The notes beneath the pieces were generated by a model. That model had not been told where the DNA came from, did not search any database, and worked only from the letters and a program-made list of their open reading frames with translations. Shown here piece after piece: positions 29,054 through 38,356 of a DNA stretch of 64,000 bases. Both the position numbers and the translations under genes were made by a program. Every line of letters starts with the position of its first letter. Positions within the stretch are counted from its first letter, which is position 1. The stretch spans positions 3,906,001-3,970,000 of the forward strand of contig NZ_CP017481.1 in assembly GCF_002307355.1 (NCBI RefSeq). Direction: 5' to 3'. The DNA comes from Pectobacterium polaris (lineage in GTDB: Bacteria > Pseudomonadota > Gammaproteobacteria > Enterobacterales > Enterobacteriaceae).

Positions 29054-29902
29054 GCAAGACGCCGGACGAGAAGCTCAGGCGAAAAAAGGCTGGTGGCGCA
29101 GCCACCGCTGGCTGGTCTTACGCCGTCTGACTCAGTCTCTGGTGCTGCTCATGTTTCTCAGCGGCCCGCTGTTAGGGTTCTGGATCCTGCGTGGTAACTA
29201 CAGCGCCAGCCGCTTGCTCGACACCGTGCCACTCAGCGATCCGCTGATGGTGCTGCAAAGTCTGGCTAGCGGCCATCTGCCCACCACCCTCGCGCTGGTC
29301 GGTGCGCTGATTATTGCGCTGAGCTATGCGCTGGCAGGCAAGCGCCTGTTCTGTAGCTGGGTCTGCCCGGTTAATCCGCTCACCGATTTAGCCGCCTGGC
29401 TGCGTCGTCGTTTCGGCATCACGGCCTCGGCGACGATCCCCGCAATCTACGCTATCTGCTGCTGATCCTTATTCTGGCAGGGAGTGCGCTGACGGGCGGG
29501 CTGCTGTGGGAATGGGTCAACCCGGTTTCACTGATGGGTCGCGGGCTGATTTTCGGGTTTGGGGCAGGTATCTGGCTGTTGCTGGCGCTATTTCTGTTTG
29601 ATTTGTGGGTCGTGGAACATGGCTGGTGCGGACACCTTTGTCCCACTGGCGCGCTGTATGGTGCGCTTGGCGGTAAAGGCGCGCTGGTTGTGGATGCCAC
29701 TGAGCGTGAACGCTGTACGCGCTGTATGGACTGCTTTCATGTCTGTCCAGAGCCACAGGTGCTACGCGCCCCCTTGCTTGATAAACACAGTCCGGCACAG
29801 GTGACTGACCGAGACTGCATAACATGCGGACGCTGTATTGATGTCTGCGCTGAAGACGTTTTTAAAATAACCCTTAGATGGAAATCGGGAGCAAAGTCAT
29901 GA
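29040..29902 (+). CDS. napH: Nap quinol dehydrogenase membrane subunit NapH (frameshift in this sequence)
   Basis: The gene starts [19 protein letters not shown] at 29040 and shows membrane helices, the CSWVCPVNP motif near residue 105, [13 protein letters not shown], and two [4Fe-4S] motifs ([23 protein letters not shown]) before the stop at 29902. The frame breaks near residue 133. As given, [11 protein letters not shown] ends at 29465; adding one C to the four-C run at 29438-29441 gives [18 protein letters not shown] and joins the two parts into 287 residues, exactly the E. coli length. The start overlaps napG and the stop overlaps the napB ATG. If the shift were real, NapH would be lost, but a base-call error is more likely. 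Confidence 0.9.
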
Positions 29903-30351
29903 AAAGCCTGAGAATGGGATGGTTTCGCTGGATCACCGCCCTGGCGATAATGGGCAGTACAATAATAGGCAGTGCAATCGCTACTGCACAGGTCGATTTA
30001 AGCCAATCGCCAGAAGTCGCCGCGACACAGCCGGGAAATAGCCGGATGCCGAAGCAGCAGGAGCGTATGGCGCTCAACTATGTCAACCAGCCACCGATGA
30101 TCCCGCATAGCGTGGATGGCTATCAGGTCACCCCGACCTTTAACCGTTGCCTACAGTGTCACGGCGTGGAGAGCTATCGTTCCACCAGCGCCCCCCGCGT
30201 CAGCCCGACCCATTTTGTCGACAGAGACGGCAAAGTGCTGAGCAATGTCGCACCTGCTCGCCATTTCTGCCTGCAATGCCACGTGCCGCAAGCGGACAGT
30301 TCGCCGATTACCGGTAACACGTTCACCCCTTCTAAAGGCTTTGGTCAGTGA
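29899..30351 (+). CDS. napB: Periplasmic nitrate reductase diheme cytochrome c subunit NapB
   Basis: The 150-residue protein has a Sec signal peptide (hydrophobic segment WITALAIMGSTIIGSAIATA) and two c-type heme motifs, CLQCHGVES near residue 83 and CLQCHVPQ near 124. Heme axial His residues are in PPMIPHSVDGY and the RHFCLQCH region. NapB transfers electrons from NapC to NapA in the periplasm. I chose ATG 29899, which overlaps the napH stop, over an upstream ATG inside napH. Confidence 0.95.
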   Translation: MKSLRMGWFRWITALAIMGSTIIGSAIATAQVDLSQSPEVAATQPGNSRMPKQQERMALNYVNQPPMIPHSVDGYQVTPTFNRCLQCHGVESYRSTSAPRVSPTHFVDRDGKVLSNVAPARHFCLQCHVPQADSSPITGNTFTPSKGFGQ

Positions 30352-30359
30352 GGTTTGCT

Positions 30360-30962
30360 ATGAAACAACCAGGAAAAGTGGGACGGTTGTTGCGCCAGCT
30401 GTGGCAATGGTGGCGCCGCCCAAGTCGGTTGGCGCTGGGAACATTGCTCATTATCGGTTTCGCGGGCGGTATTTTCTTTCTGGCGACATCCCAGAAAGGC
30501 ATGGAAATGAGCAACAGCGAGGCGTTCTGCATCAGCTGTCATGAAATGCGCAATACCGTCTATCAGGAATATATGGAAACCGCGCACTACAGTAACCGCA
30601 GCGGCGTGCGCGCCACCTGCCCGGATTGCCACGTTCCGCATGAGTTTGTGCCGAAAATGGTGCGTAAGATTCAGGCCAGTAAAGAGCTGTACGGCAAGAT
30701 AATGGGCACGATTGATACGCCACAAAAATTTGAAGCCCATCGGCTGACGATGGCGCAGAGCGAATGGCGGCGCATGAAAAATAACAATTCTCAGGAATGC
30801 CGCAACTGTCACAACTTTGACTACATGGACTTCTCAGGGCAAAAAACGGTCGCGGCGGAAAAACACAGCGAAGCGATAAAACTCGGTCAAACCTGTATCG
30901 ATTGCCACAAAGGCATCGCACACAAACTGCCGGACATGCACGGCGTCAAAAGCGGGTTATAA
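30360..30962 (+). CDS. napC: Tetraheme cytochrome c quinol dehydrogenase NapC
   Basis: The 200-residue NapC/NirT protein has one N-terminal membrane anchor (LALGTLLIIGFAGGIFFLA, residues about 26-44) and four heme motifs: CISCHEM, CPDCHVP, CRNCHNF and CIDCHKG. It takes electrons from menaquinol and passes them to NapB. The start at 30360 follows GAGG about 6 bases upstream. It is the last gene of the nap operon; in E. coli ccm genes follow here, but in this window they are on the other strand. Confidence 0.96.
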   Translation: MKQPGKVGRLLRQLWQWWRRPSRLALGTLLIIGFAGGIFFLATSQKGMEMSNSEAFCISCHEMRNTVYQEYMETAHYSNRSGVRATCPDCHVPHEFVPKMVRKIQASKELYGKIMGTIDTPQKFEAHRLTMAQSEWRRMKNNNSQECRNCHNFDYMDFSGQKTVAAEKHSEAIKLGQTCIDCHKGIAHKLPDMHGVKSGL

Positions 30963-31507
30963 CCCGCGCTTCGAAGTAACACTAGGGACGGCGTATGCCG
31001 TCCTCAACACAAACGGAAGCATCCGTTCCTCTCAAATATTTTTGTAATTACAGCGAAGGTTTCGTGCGCAACAAGCCGCGTGAATTTCTGCAACTCGCGT
31101 CGCACGCGCCCGACGCGGGGCGGCTCAATTGCCGTCGCCCCGCGACCCCTGGCTTTTCGCGGGCAACTACGCCGCTTCGCGGTGCCTTCGGCGTTCGTAT
31201 CCGCTGATCGGACCGCCTGCGACGTGCTCCCGGCACGGCGCAGACTTTCGCGGCGTCCATGCCGCTCATCCGGCGGCTACGCTCACCTCAGCGTAATTCT
31301 TTACGCGAACTTACCCCATAAAATCAAAAGATTGAACTTAATATATTGTCATTTTAGGGCGGATGTTTCCGTCTGTGCTGAGAGCGGCCTTAGCCGCCCC
31401 TTTTCGGGCGGGTGCTGCAACGGTTGCAGAAAAAACCGTGGGTAATGCGCACGAAACCTTCGTCGTAGCAATAGAAACAGCAAGCACCGTAACAACAGAA
31501 ACAACAA
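30963..31507. other. 545-base non-coding region between convergent napC and ccmI
   Basis: No gene is supported. Just after napC a hairpin (gacggcgtatgccgtc, 30987-31002) may terminate the nap transcript. A strongly GC-rich, palindrome-rich section follows (about 31070-31300), then an AT-rich one. The 17-bp sequence cgaaggtttcgtgcgca at 31054-31070 recurs inverted at 31446-31462, bracketing a 376-base segment. Open frames on both strands are short and low in coding character. Confidence 0.5.
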
Positions 31508-31527
31508 AAGGGCGATATATCGCCCTT
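31508..31527 (-). terminator. Terminator of the nrf-ccm transcript
   Basis: The palindrome aagggcgatatatcgccctt is followed on the minus strand by TTTGTTGTTTC. It lies 31 bases beyond the ccmI stop, the right place to end the long nrfA-ccmI run. Confidence 0.75.
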
Positions 31528-31558
31528 CCGCTATTGATGATGAAGATAAAAAGAGGGC

Positions 31559-32428
31559 TTACTTCCCAGTAGTCGCCTGCACCGACAGTGACGCTTTCGC
31601 CTGCACCACGCTGCGCTCGATGACCGCGCGGCGCGTGTCGTTTTGCGGTAGCAGTTTCAGCATCATTTGCCAGGCCTCAATCGCGTCCTGATAGCGCTGG
31701 GCTTCATAGGCATTGAAAGCCAGCAGGCTCAGCACGCGCACATTGGTCGAGCCGGAATTCATCAGTTCACGCAGCATGTCACCACCGCGCTGGCTATCAC
31801 GCGGATCGGTGGATCGAGACAGCAGATCGGCATAATCCAGCGCCAGATCCGTATTTTTCGGATCGAGCTGGAATGCCTTGGCAAACGCCTGCACGGACAT
31901 GTCGTAGTTATTCAGCAAGCCCGCAATGCGCCCCAGCATCCACCAGTCTTGTACATTGTCTGGCTGCGTTTCTAGCTGGCTACGCAATCCCAGGCCGAGA
32001 CGTGCGACCTCTTCAATGGTCAGCGGTTCAGCGTCAGGGTCCAGCGCTCGCTTCATCAGATCCGGCGTTAATGCCACAACCTGCTGCAATTCCTGCACGC
32101 GATTAACCGCCGAGGTTTTCCAGAACACGCCGAGGCTGACGATAACCAGCAGCAGCATGCCCGGCAGCAAAACCCAGCGGTTTAGCGGACGCTGTTGTGC
32201 CTTCGCGCCGACGGGAATATCCTGCAACAGCGTATGCTGAAGCTCTTCAACCAGTTGAGCACGTTCCTGCTCATTGGCAACATCCCCATTAAGCTCACGC
32301 AGACGGTCGCGATACAGCGCCTGATTGATCGCATCGCGATCGTATTCGCCCCGTGACGACCACGGCGCAAGCAGCATCGCGGAAAGCGCAATCAGCGATA
32401 GCACAATGACGGTTGTCAGTAACATCAT
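31559..32428 (-). CDS. ccmI: Cytochrome c maturation protein CcmI
   Basis: The 289-residue protein has an N-terminal membrane helix (MMLLTTVIVLSLIALSAMLL), a cytoplasmic stretch, a second helix (LPGMLLLVIVSLGVFW near residue 95) and a periplasmic TPR domain, with DWWMLGRIAGLLNNYDMSVQ near 162. CcmI presents apocytochrome c to the CcmF/CcmH heme ligation complex. In E. coli this part is fused to CcmH; here they are two genes overlapping by four bases (ATGA at 32425-32428). Other names are CycH or CcmH2. It is the last gene of the run. Confidence 0.9.
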   Translation of the reverse strand: MMLLTTVIVLSLIALSAMLLAPWSSRGEYDRDAINQALYRDRLRELNGDVANEQERAQLVEELQHTLLQDIPVGAKAQQRPLNRWVLLPGMLLLVIVSLGVFWKTSAVNRVQELQQVVALTPDLMKRALDPDAEPLTIEEVARLGLGLRSQLETQPDNVQDWWMLGRIAGLLNNYDMSVQAFAKAFQLDPKNTDLALDYADLLSRSTDPRDSQRGGDMLRELMNSGSTNVRVLSLLAFNAYEAQRYQDAIEAWQMMLKLLPQNDTRRAVIERSVVQAKASLSVQATTGK

Positions 32429-32883
32429 TCCGATTTCTCCTCACGTCCCAACAACATCTGCAAGCGCTTTTTATCCTGTTCACTCATGGGTTCTTTGACA
32501 CTTCTGATGCGGCGTGCACGCCGGATAATCATCCCTGCGCCCAACGCCAAAAATAGCGCAGGCAGCAGCCACAGCAGGATAGTAAAAGGCGTGATCGGCG
32601 GTTCATACGTCACAAAATAGCCGTAACGATCCACCATATAATCGACAACCTGCTCTTTCGTTTGTCCCTGCTGCATCAGCTCATACACTTTCTGCCGCAT
32701 ATCCGAAGCAATCATCGAATTGGAATCAGCGATGCTGTTGTTCTGGCATTTCGGGCAGCGCAGTTGCATGGTTAATTCACGAAACTGTTGCTCCTGCGTG
32801 TCGTTGTCAAAACGCAATACTTCGGAGGTCGCCAGCACGCTGAACGACAGCAGCAGCGCACCAAGGAAACTCAGCACTCTCAT
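32425..32883 (-). CDS. ccmH: Cytochrome c maturation thioreductase CcmH
   Basis: The 152-residue protein has a signal peptide (MRVLSFLGALLLSFSVLATS), the redox motif LRCPKCQNNSIADSN near residue 41 and a C-terminal membrane helix (ILLWLLPALFLALGAGMII). It reduces or holds the CXXCH thiols of apocytochromes before heme attachment. The start at 32883 overlaps the ccmG stop (ATGA). A longer frame from 32937 lies inside ccmG and is rejected. Confidence 0.94.
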   Translation of the reverse strand: MRVLSFLGALLLSFSVLATSEVLRFDNDTQEQQFRELTMQLRCPKCQNNSIADSNSMIASDMRQKVYELMQQGQTKEQVVDYMVDRYGYFVTYEPPITPFTILLWLLPALFLALGAGMIIRRARRIRSVKEPMSEQDKKRLQMLLGREEKSE

Positions 32884-33437
32884 GCGCCGCCCTCCTTGCT
32901 GTATTTCTCCCACAGCGGTTGCAGCGTTTCTTGCCACACCTGCATGTTGAGATCGCCCGCATGGCGATAGCGAATGATGCCCTTCCCGTCGATCAAGAAC
33001 GTTTCCGGCGCACCGTACACGCCCAAATCCAGCCCCAGCATGCCGTCGCCATCAAACAGGCTCATCGCATAGGGGTTGCCCAGCGTCTTCAGCCATTCAA
33101 TCGCTTTGGGGCGTTCATCTTTATAATTCATGCCCACGACGCGAATTCCCTGCGCCGCCAGCGTGTTGAGAAACTGGTGCTCCGCGCGGCACGTCGGGCA
33201 CCAGGTCGCCCAGACGTTCAGCAGCAGCGGCTTGCCATCACTCAGCTCAGATTGGTTATAAACTTTCCCCGGCTGATCCAACGATTCAAGACGAAACGCG
33301 GGAATCGGTTTACCAATCAGGGCGGACTCCAGCCGCATCGGATCGTCACCGTCGCTGTTACGCACCAGTTGCCACAACAAGGCAACGGCCAGCAGTAAAA
33401 ACAGCACGAGCGGGATTAACAAAATCTTACGGCTCAT
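32880..33437 (-). CDS. ccmG: Thiol:disulfide interchange protein CcmG (DsbE)
   Basis: The 185-residue thioredoxin-fold protein is anchored by an N-terminal helix (LLIPLVLFLLLAVALLW) and has the active site WATWCPTCRAEH near residue 78, with GVYGAPETFLID (cis-Pro loop) near 140. It supplies reducing power from DsbD to CcmH or apocytochrome c in the periplasm. Its ATG at 33437 overlaps the ccmF stop at 33434, once the ccmF frame is restored. Confidence 0.96.
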   Translation of the reverse strand: MSRKILLIPLVLFLLLAVALLWQLVRNSDGDDPMRLESALIGKPIPAFRLESLDQPGKVYNQSELSDGKPLLLNVWATWCPTCRAEHQFLNTLAAQGIRVVGMNYKDERPKAIEWLKTLGNPYAMSLFDGDGMLGLDLGVYGAPETFLIDGKGIIRYRHAGDLNMQVWQETLQPLWEKYSKEGGA

Positions 33438-35387
33438 GATGCTGTCTCCCGAACGGCGCGACGCAGGCGATAGCGCGGGTCAAACATGCACAGGATGCCC
33501 CCTAATGCCATCAGCCCCCGCCGTACCAAATCCAGCGGATAAACGGTTTGTAATACAGCCGCACCGCCCAGCTACCGTCATCCAGCTTTTCACCCAAGGC
33601 TGCATAGAGATCGCACGTCACACCCGCATCAATGGCGGCTTCCGTCATGATCGCGCCGCTGGTGTTGTAGAAGCGTTTTTCCGCCTTCAGCGTCGCTTCC
33701 GGTTTGCCGTTGCGCGTTACCTCAATCGTCCCTTTCGCGCTTTGCCAGTTCGGCCCCACGACATCACGCACGCCTTGAAACGTAAAACGGTAATCGTGGA
33801 TTTGTATGCTGTCGCCAGCCCGCATCCGCACATCCCGCTCAACGCTATAATTCTGGCTGAAGGCGATGCCTACCACCGTCACCGCCAGCCCAATATGGCC
33901 GCACACCATGCCCCATTGGCTCAGTGAGAGCATGGTCAAACCGCGCAACAGACCATGACGACGGGTGGAACTGGTATGCAGCTCGTACACCGTTAAGAAG
34001 AACACCCACAGCGCCATCGACAGGCCGACCACCGTCATGGCAACAACGGAATCCTGGAACAGCCACGGCAGCAGCAGCGACAACGCGGCGGTCACGGCCA
34101 GCGCAATCAGCAGTAGCTTGCGCAGTTTTTGCGGCTCGTCGCGCCGCCAGCGAACCAGCGGCCCCACGCCCAGCAGTAAGGCAAACGGTGCCATTAACAG
34201 AGTGAACATCGTGTTGAAGAACGGTGCGCCAATCGAGATGCTGCCTAAGCCCAGCTGTTTATGCACCAGCGGCAGCAGCGTTCCCAGCAGCACCACGAGC
34301 GTAGCCGCCATCAGGATCAGGTTATTGCCGAGCAGGAAGGTTTCACGCGACCAGAGCGAGTTCGTGACCCGCGCCCGTACCCGATTGCCTTTGATGGCAA
34401 ACAGCAGTAAAGAGCCGCCGATGACAATGACCAGAAACGCGAGAATAAACATGCCGCGCGCCGGGTCGGAGGCAAACGCGTGAACCGATACCAGAACGCC
34501 GGAACGTACCAGAAACGTTCCCAACAGACAGAGTGAGAACGCGCCGATGGCCAGCAACACTGTCCAGGCCTTGAAGCTGCCGCGCTTTTCGGTGACCGAC
34601 AGCGAGTGCAGCAGCGCCGTGCCCACCAGCCACGGCATCAATGACGCATTTTCTACCGGATCCAGAACCACCAGCCGCCCCAGCCGAGTTCGTAATATGC
34701 CCAGCCCGAACCGAGCACGATACCCAACGTCAGGAATGACCACGCCGCCTGCGTCCACGGCCGCGACCAACGAGCCCACGCGCTGTCCAGTCGCTCAGCC
34801 AGCAGCGAGGCGACCGCAAACGCAAATGCCACGGAAAACCCGACATAGCCCATGTAGAGCAATGGAGGGTGGAAGATTAACCCGACATCCTGCAACAGCG
34901 GATTGAGATCGCGCCCGTCAATCGGGTAGTCCGGCAGCGTGCGCGTAAAGGGATTCGACGTCAGAATGATGAATAGCAAGAAGCCGACATTAATCATCCC
35001 CATGACGGCCAGCACACGGGCGACCGCATCCAGCGACATCCCACGACTGAATACTGCCACCGCGAAGGTCCAACCGCTCATCAGCAGCACCCAGAGCAGC
35101 AGCGATCCTTCATGTGCGCCCCACGCCGCCGCCACGCGATACCACACTGGCAGCGCGCGATTCGAGTTGTTGGCTACGTAGAGAACGGTGAAATCATTGA
35201 TCACCAGCGCATGCACTAACACGAGGAAAGACGCCAAAATGCATGCAAACAGCGCCCAGGCAAGCGGACGCGCCAGCGCCATCAGACGCGTATCCTGACG
35301 CGATGCGCCCCACAGCGGATACACGCTGAGCAACAGCGCAACGCCCAGCGCCAGACAGAGCAGATAATTGCCCACTTCAGGCATCAT
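33434..35387 (-). CDS. ccmF: Heme lyase subunit CcmF (two frameshifts in this sequence)
   Basis: CcmF, with about 15 membrane helices, joins heme from CcmE to apocytochrome c. As given, the gene is in three frames. The first part (from 35387, [15 protein letters not shown]) runs through the [19 protein letters not shown] motif and ends early. At 34662-34663 the run is CC where CCC would read [17 protein letters not shown], and the homologous nrfE here has CCC in the same context. Near the end, five C at 33515-33519 stop the frame after RWIWYGGG. A sixth C restores [20 protein letters not shown] and a stop at 33434 overlapping the ccmG ATG. The restored product is 651 residues (E. coli 647). 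Double base-call error is the likeliest explanation. Confidence 0.92.
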
Positions 35388-35866
35388 AACCGTTTACCCT
35401 CTGTGGCCGCTGCTGGTGCATGACCGTTTTGTCCTTCCATCGCCGCTTTGATTTCCGGCGGCGTGTAGTTTTCATCATGTCGGGCAAGCACTTCTTTCGC
35501 CATAATATGGTCGTCGGTGTCCAGAATGCCTTGTGCCACCACCCCTTGCCCCTCGCGGAACAGATCCGGCAGCATCCCGTTATAGGTCACATCGACGGAA
35601 CCCTGCGCATCATAAACGGTGAAGCGGACTTCCAGACTTTGGCTGTCGCGACGTACGCTGCCCGGCATCACCATGCCGCCGACGCGCAAACGCTGTCCAA
35701 TCGCCGGTTTTTCCTGCGTTTCATTCTTGCCGTAAAGAATTTCACTGGGCGTATAAAAGAGATCGATATTTGAACTCAGCGCATAGAGCGTCAGCGCGAT
35801 CGTCAACACCGCGCCACAGACGACGGCCAGAATGGCATAGAGGCGGGTTTTACGCGGAGCACTCAT
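35384..35866 (-). CDS. ccmE: Heme chaperone CcmE
   Basis: The 160-residue protein has one N-terminal helix ([21 protein letters not shown]) and a periplasmic OB-fold domain. The heme-binding His is in [12 protein letters not shown] near residue 130, with the Tyr that ligates heme. It carries heme from CcmC to CcmF. ATGA overlaps join it to ccmD upstream and ccmF downstream. The acidic Gly/Ala-rich tail is normal. Confidence 0.96.
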   Translation of the reverse strand: MSAPRKTRLYAILAVVCGAVLTIALTLYALSSNIDLFYTPSEILYGKNETQEKPAIGQRLRVGGMVMPGSVRRDSQSLEVRFTVYDAQGSVDVTYNGMLPDLFREGQGVVAQGILDTDDHIMAKEVLARHDENYTPPEIKAAMEGQNGHAPAAATEGKRL

Positions 35867-36084
35867 TGCGTCACCTCCCTCGTTTCCGACTGGCGAGCCG
35901 TATTCTTGCGCTGCTCACGCGCCTGCTGGCGGCGGATATCGCTCAGCAATGCGCGACGGTTCAAGAGGGTATGACTGACCAATGCGCTCAACGGTAGCAG
36001 CGTTAGCACCACGGCCAGCCAGACGTAAAAGGCATAGCCGCCCATCGCAAAGAAATCCTGCCAACTTGTGAAAGCGATGTTCAT
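35863..36084 (-). CDS. ccmD: Heme exporter accessory protein CcmD
   Basis: The 73-residue protein has a single membrane helix ([20 protein letters not shown]) after the family start [18 protein letters not shown], and a basic tail ([11 protein letters not shown]). It links CcmABC with CcmE for release of heme-loaded CcmE. It overlaps ccmC and ccmE by four bases on each side. Confidence 0.94.
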   Translation of the reverse strand: MNIAFTSWQDFFAMGGYAFYVWLAVVLTLLPLSALVSHTLLNRRALLSDIRRQQAREQRKNTARQSETREVTQ

Positions 36085-36821
36085 CGTGCTATCCCTCCTT
36101 TATTAAGCAGCGCAGCCACCCAGGGCGCACGGCGCTGCTGCACCAGTATCAAGTTACGTAACCGCATCAGTGACAACGTCACGAATAAACTCATAAACCC
36201 TAACATCATGATTCGCAGCGGGAGACGCATAGCGGGATCGATGGTTTTCTGCATTTTTGTCGATCCCTGATGCAGGGTATTCCACCACTCGACCGAGAAA
36301 TGGATGATGGGTAAATTCACCACGCCCACCAGCACCAGAATGGCCGCAGCACGACCTGCAAGGCTGCGATCGTCAAACGCGTTGTAGAGCGCGATGATGC
36401 CCACATACAGAAACAGCAGAACGAGTTCCGACGTCAGACGCGCATCCCAGACCCACCAGGTTCCCCACATCGGTTTCCCCCAGGTGGCGCCCGTCGTGAG
36501 CGCAATAAAGGTAAACACCGCGCCAACGGGTGCCATCGCCGCCACGGCAAGCTCCGCCGTTTTTGACTGCCGAATTATCCCGACAAGCGCACATATCGCC
36601 ATCACGGCATAGACGCCCATCGACCACACGGCCGCCGGCACGTGCACGTACATGATGCGATACCCTTGCCCTTGCTGATAATCCGCGGGCGCAAATCCAA
36701 ATCCCAGCAGGCAACCGCCGATCAACAGCGCCGCGCTAAGCAGGGCAAACCAGGGGATAAGCCTGCCGCAAAGGCCATAAAGGCGATCCGGCTGCGTAAG
36801 CTGATAGTTCTTTTTCAACAT
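36081..36821 (-). CDS. ccmC: Heme transporter CcmC
   Basis: The 246-residue protein has six membrane helices and the tryptophan-rich heme motif GKPMWGTWWVWDARLTSELV near residue 120, with flanking His in YVHVPAA and IIHFSVEWWNTLHQG. It loads heme onto CcmE at the periplasmic face. The start MLKKNYQLTQ at 36821 fits the family; a much longer open frame upstream overlaps ccmB and is rejected. Confidence 0.96.
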   Translation of the reverse strand: MLKKNYQLTQPDRLYGLCGRLIPWFALLSAALLIGGCLLGFGFAPADYQQGQGYRIMYVHVPAAVWSMGVYAVMAICALVGIIRQSKTAELAVAAMAPVGAVFTFIALTTGATWGKPMWGTWWVWDARLTSELVLLFLYVGIIALYNAFDDRSLAGRAAAILVLVGVVNLPIIHFSVEWWNTLHQGSTKMQKTIDPAMRLPLRIMMLGFMSLFVTLSLMRLRNLILVQQRRAPWVAALLNKGGIAR

Positions 36822-36889
36822 AATCGTGTGCTCACTCTGCGTAAAACTCATCCCAGCGGGACGATGAAGGCGATCCTGAGATCGGAAAA

Positions 36890-37546
36890 TTACTGAATGC
36901 TCACCCGCAACGCCGCCGCCGTGGCAAACGGGCTCAGGGTGGCGCTGCCCGCCAGAAAGGCACCGAGGATCGCCAGATACCCACCCACCGGCAGTTGCAT
37001 CATGGCGGCCTCGACCGCCGCCGTTGCAAAAATCAACAGCGGTATGGTGAGCGGCAAGACCAGCAGGCTTAACAGCACACCGCTGCGGCGCAGCCCGACC
37101 GTTAATCCCGCGCCAATGGCCCCCAGAAAACTGAGCGTTGGCGTGCAGAGCAACAGCGTGAGCGCCATCACCTGCCAGCCGTGGCTGTCCAGCCCAAACA
37201 GAAGCGCCGCCAGCGGAGAAAGCAGTAACAACGGCAGCCCGCTGACCATCCAATGCACCACCACTTTCGCCAGCACCACTAACGGCAGCGGCAACGGCAA
37301 CAGCGTCAGCTGTTCCAGTGAACCGTCCTGATAGTCATCGCGGAAAAGCCGATCCATCCCCAGCAGCGAAGCGAGCAACGCCGCCACCCACACCACACCG
37401 GGGGCCACACGCATCAATAGCTGCGGCTCTGGTCCAATAGCCAGAGGGAACAAAATGATGACGATCAGGAAGAACCACAGAGGGTTGAGGATTTCCGCGT
37501 TATTGCGCAACGCGACGCGCAGTTCTCGGGCAATCAGACGCCGCAT
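36890..37546 (-). CDS. ccmB: Heme exporter permease CcmB
   Basis: The 218-residue inner-membrane protein has six helices and begins [20 protein letters not shown]. The family signature [17 protein letters not shown] lies near residue 71. It pairs with the CcmA ATPase to release holo-CcmE. It overlaps the ccmA end by 13 bases and is followed by a 68-base gap to ccmC. Confidence 0.96.
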   Translation of the reverse strand: MRRLIARELRVALRNNAEILNPLWFFLIVIILFPLAIGPEPQLLMRVAPGVVWVAALLASLLGMDRLFRDDYQDGSLEQLTLLPLPLPLVVLAKVVVHWMVSGLPLLLLSPLAALLFGLDSHGWQVMALTLLLCTPTLSFLGAIGAGLTVGLRRSGVLLSLLVLPLTIPLLIFATAAVEAAMMQLPVGGYLAILGAFLAGSATLSPFATAAALRVSIQ

Positions 37547-38166
37547 GATGGGGTTCCCTCACTCGGCGTCAGCTGGATACAGCGAATGTCCTGAGCGAAC
37601 GGACGCAGCGGCTGATGGGTGGTTAAAATGATGATGCCACCGCACGTAATATGGTGTTCCATACGCTGAGTCAGCATTTCGACGCCCGCCACATCAAGCG
37701 CGGTCAACGGTTCATCCAGAATCCACAGCGGAACATCGGTGAGCCACAAACGCGCCAGCGCGACGCGACGCTGTTGTCCCGCAGAAAGACGCGCCACTGG
37801 CACGTCTTCATAGCCGGCCAGCCCGACGGCGGCCAGCGCCTGCCACAGTGCATCCTGCTGCTGTTGCGGATAGAAAAAGCGCAGGTTCTCTTCACCGGTC
37901 AGGACGCTCTTGATGCCCGGCTGATGGCCTAGCCACAGAAGCTGCTGATTAAACTGCTCGCGCATACGGTTGATGCGTTGCCCTTGCCAGCAGATTTCTC
38001 CCGATTCAGGCGTCGCCAGACCGCTTAAAATGCGCAACAGCGACGTTTTTCCCACCCCGTTGGCGCCAGCAATCTGCACCATTTCTCCCGCGCTGGCTGT
38101 AAACGACAAAGCGCTGAACAGCACATGCTCATCGCGTATGCAAACCACATCGCGCGCTTCTAACAT
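37534..38166 (-). CDS. ccmA: Heme exporter ATP-binding protein CcmA
   Basis: The 210-residue ABC ATPase shows Walker [10 protein letters not shown] near residue 34, signature [13 protein letters not shown] near 126 and Walker [14 protein letters not shown] near 146. It energises the CcmBC complex. It is the first ccm gene, 190 bases after nrfG on the same strand, with a GGAG site upstream. That gap includes tattctata, a possible -10, so ccm may also have its own promoter. Confidence 0.96.
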   Translation of the reverse strand: MLEARDVVCIRDEHVLFSALSFTASAGEMVQIAGANGVGKTSLLRILSGLATPESGEICWQGQRINRMREQFNQQLLWLGHQPGIKSVLTGEENLRFFYPQQQQDALWQALAAVGLAGYEDVPVARLSAGQQRRVALARLWLTDVPLWILDEPLTALDVAGVEMLTQRMEHHITCGGIIILTTHQPLRPFAQDIRCIQLTPSEGTPSCGV

Positions 38167-38356
38167 CGGGGTGTACTCCTACTTTCTTAGTGGCTATAGA
38201 ATAACATGGTGCCCGTACTCCCCCTCTCGGGGCCGTAACCATAAAGAGTTAATCTCTTTTATTGAGATCAATAAAATCAGCGATTCTGGTTATCCCCCGC
38301 CATCATGGCGGTGCAAAAGCCACGCTTGCCCACTCTCATTCAAGGGGTATCACGCG

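Noticed and set aside
33511..35387. Two separate ccmF-like genes
   Set aside because: The two frames are consecutive parts of one CcmF; the nrfE paralogue and the ATGA junction with ccmG show that single-base losses created the split.
36822..37253. N-terminal extension of ccmC to 390 residues
   Set aside because: The extension overlaps ccmB in another frame and does not match CcmC; the start at 36821 gives the family length.
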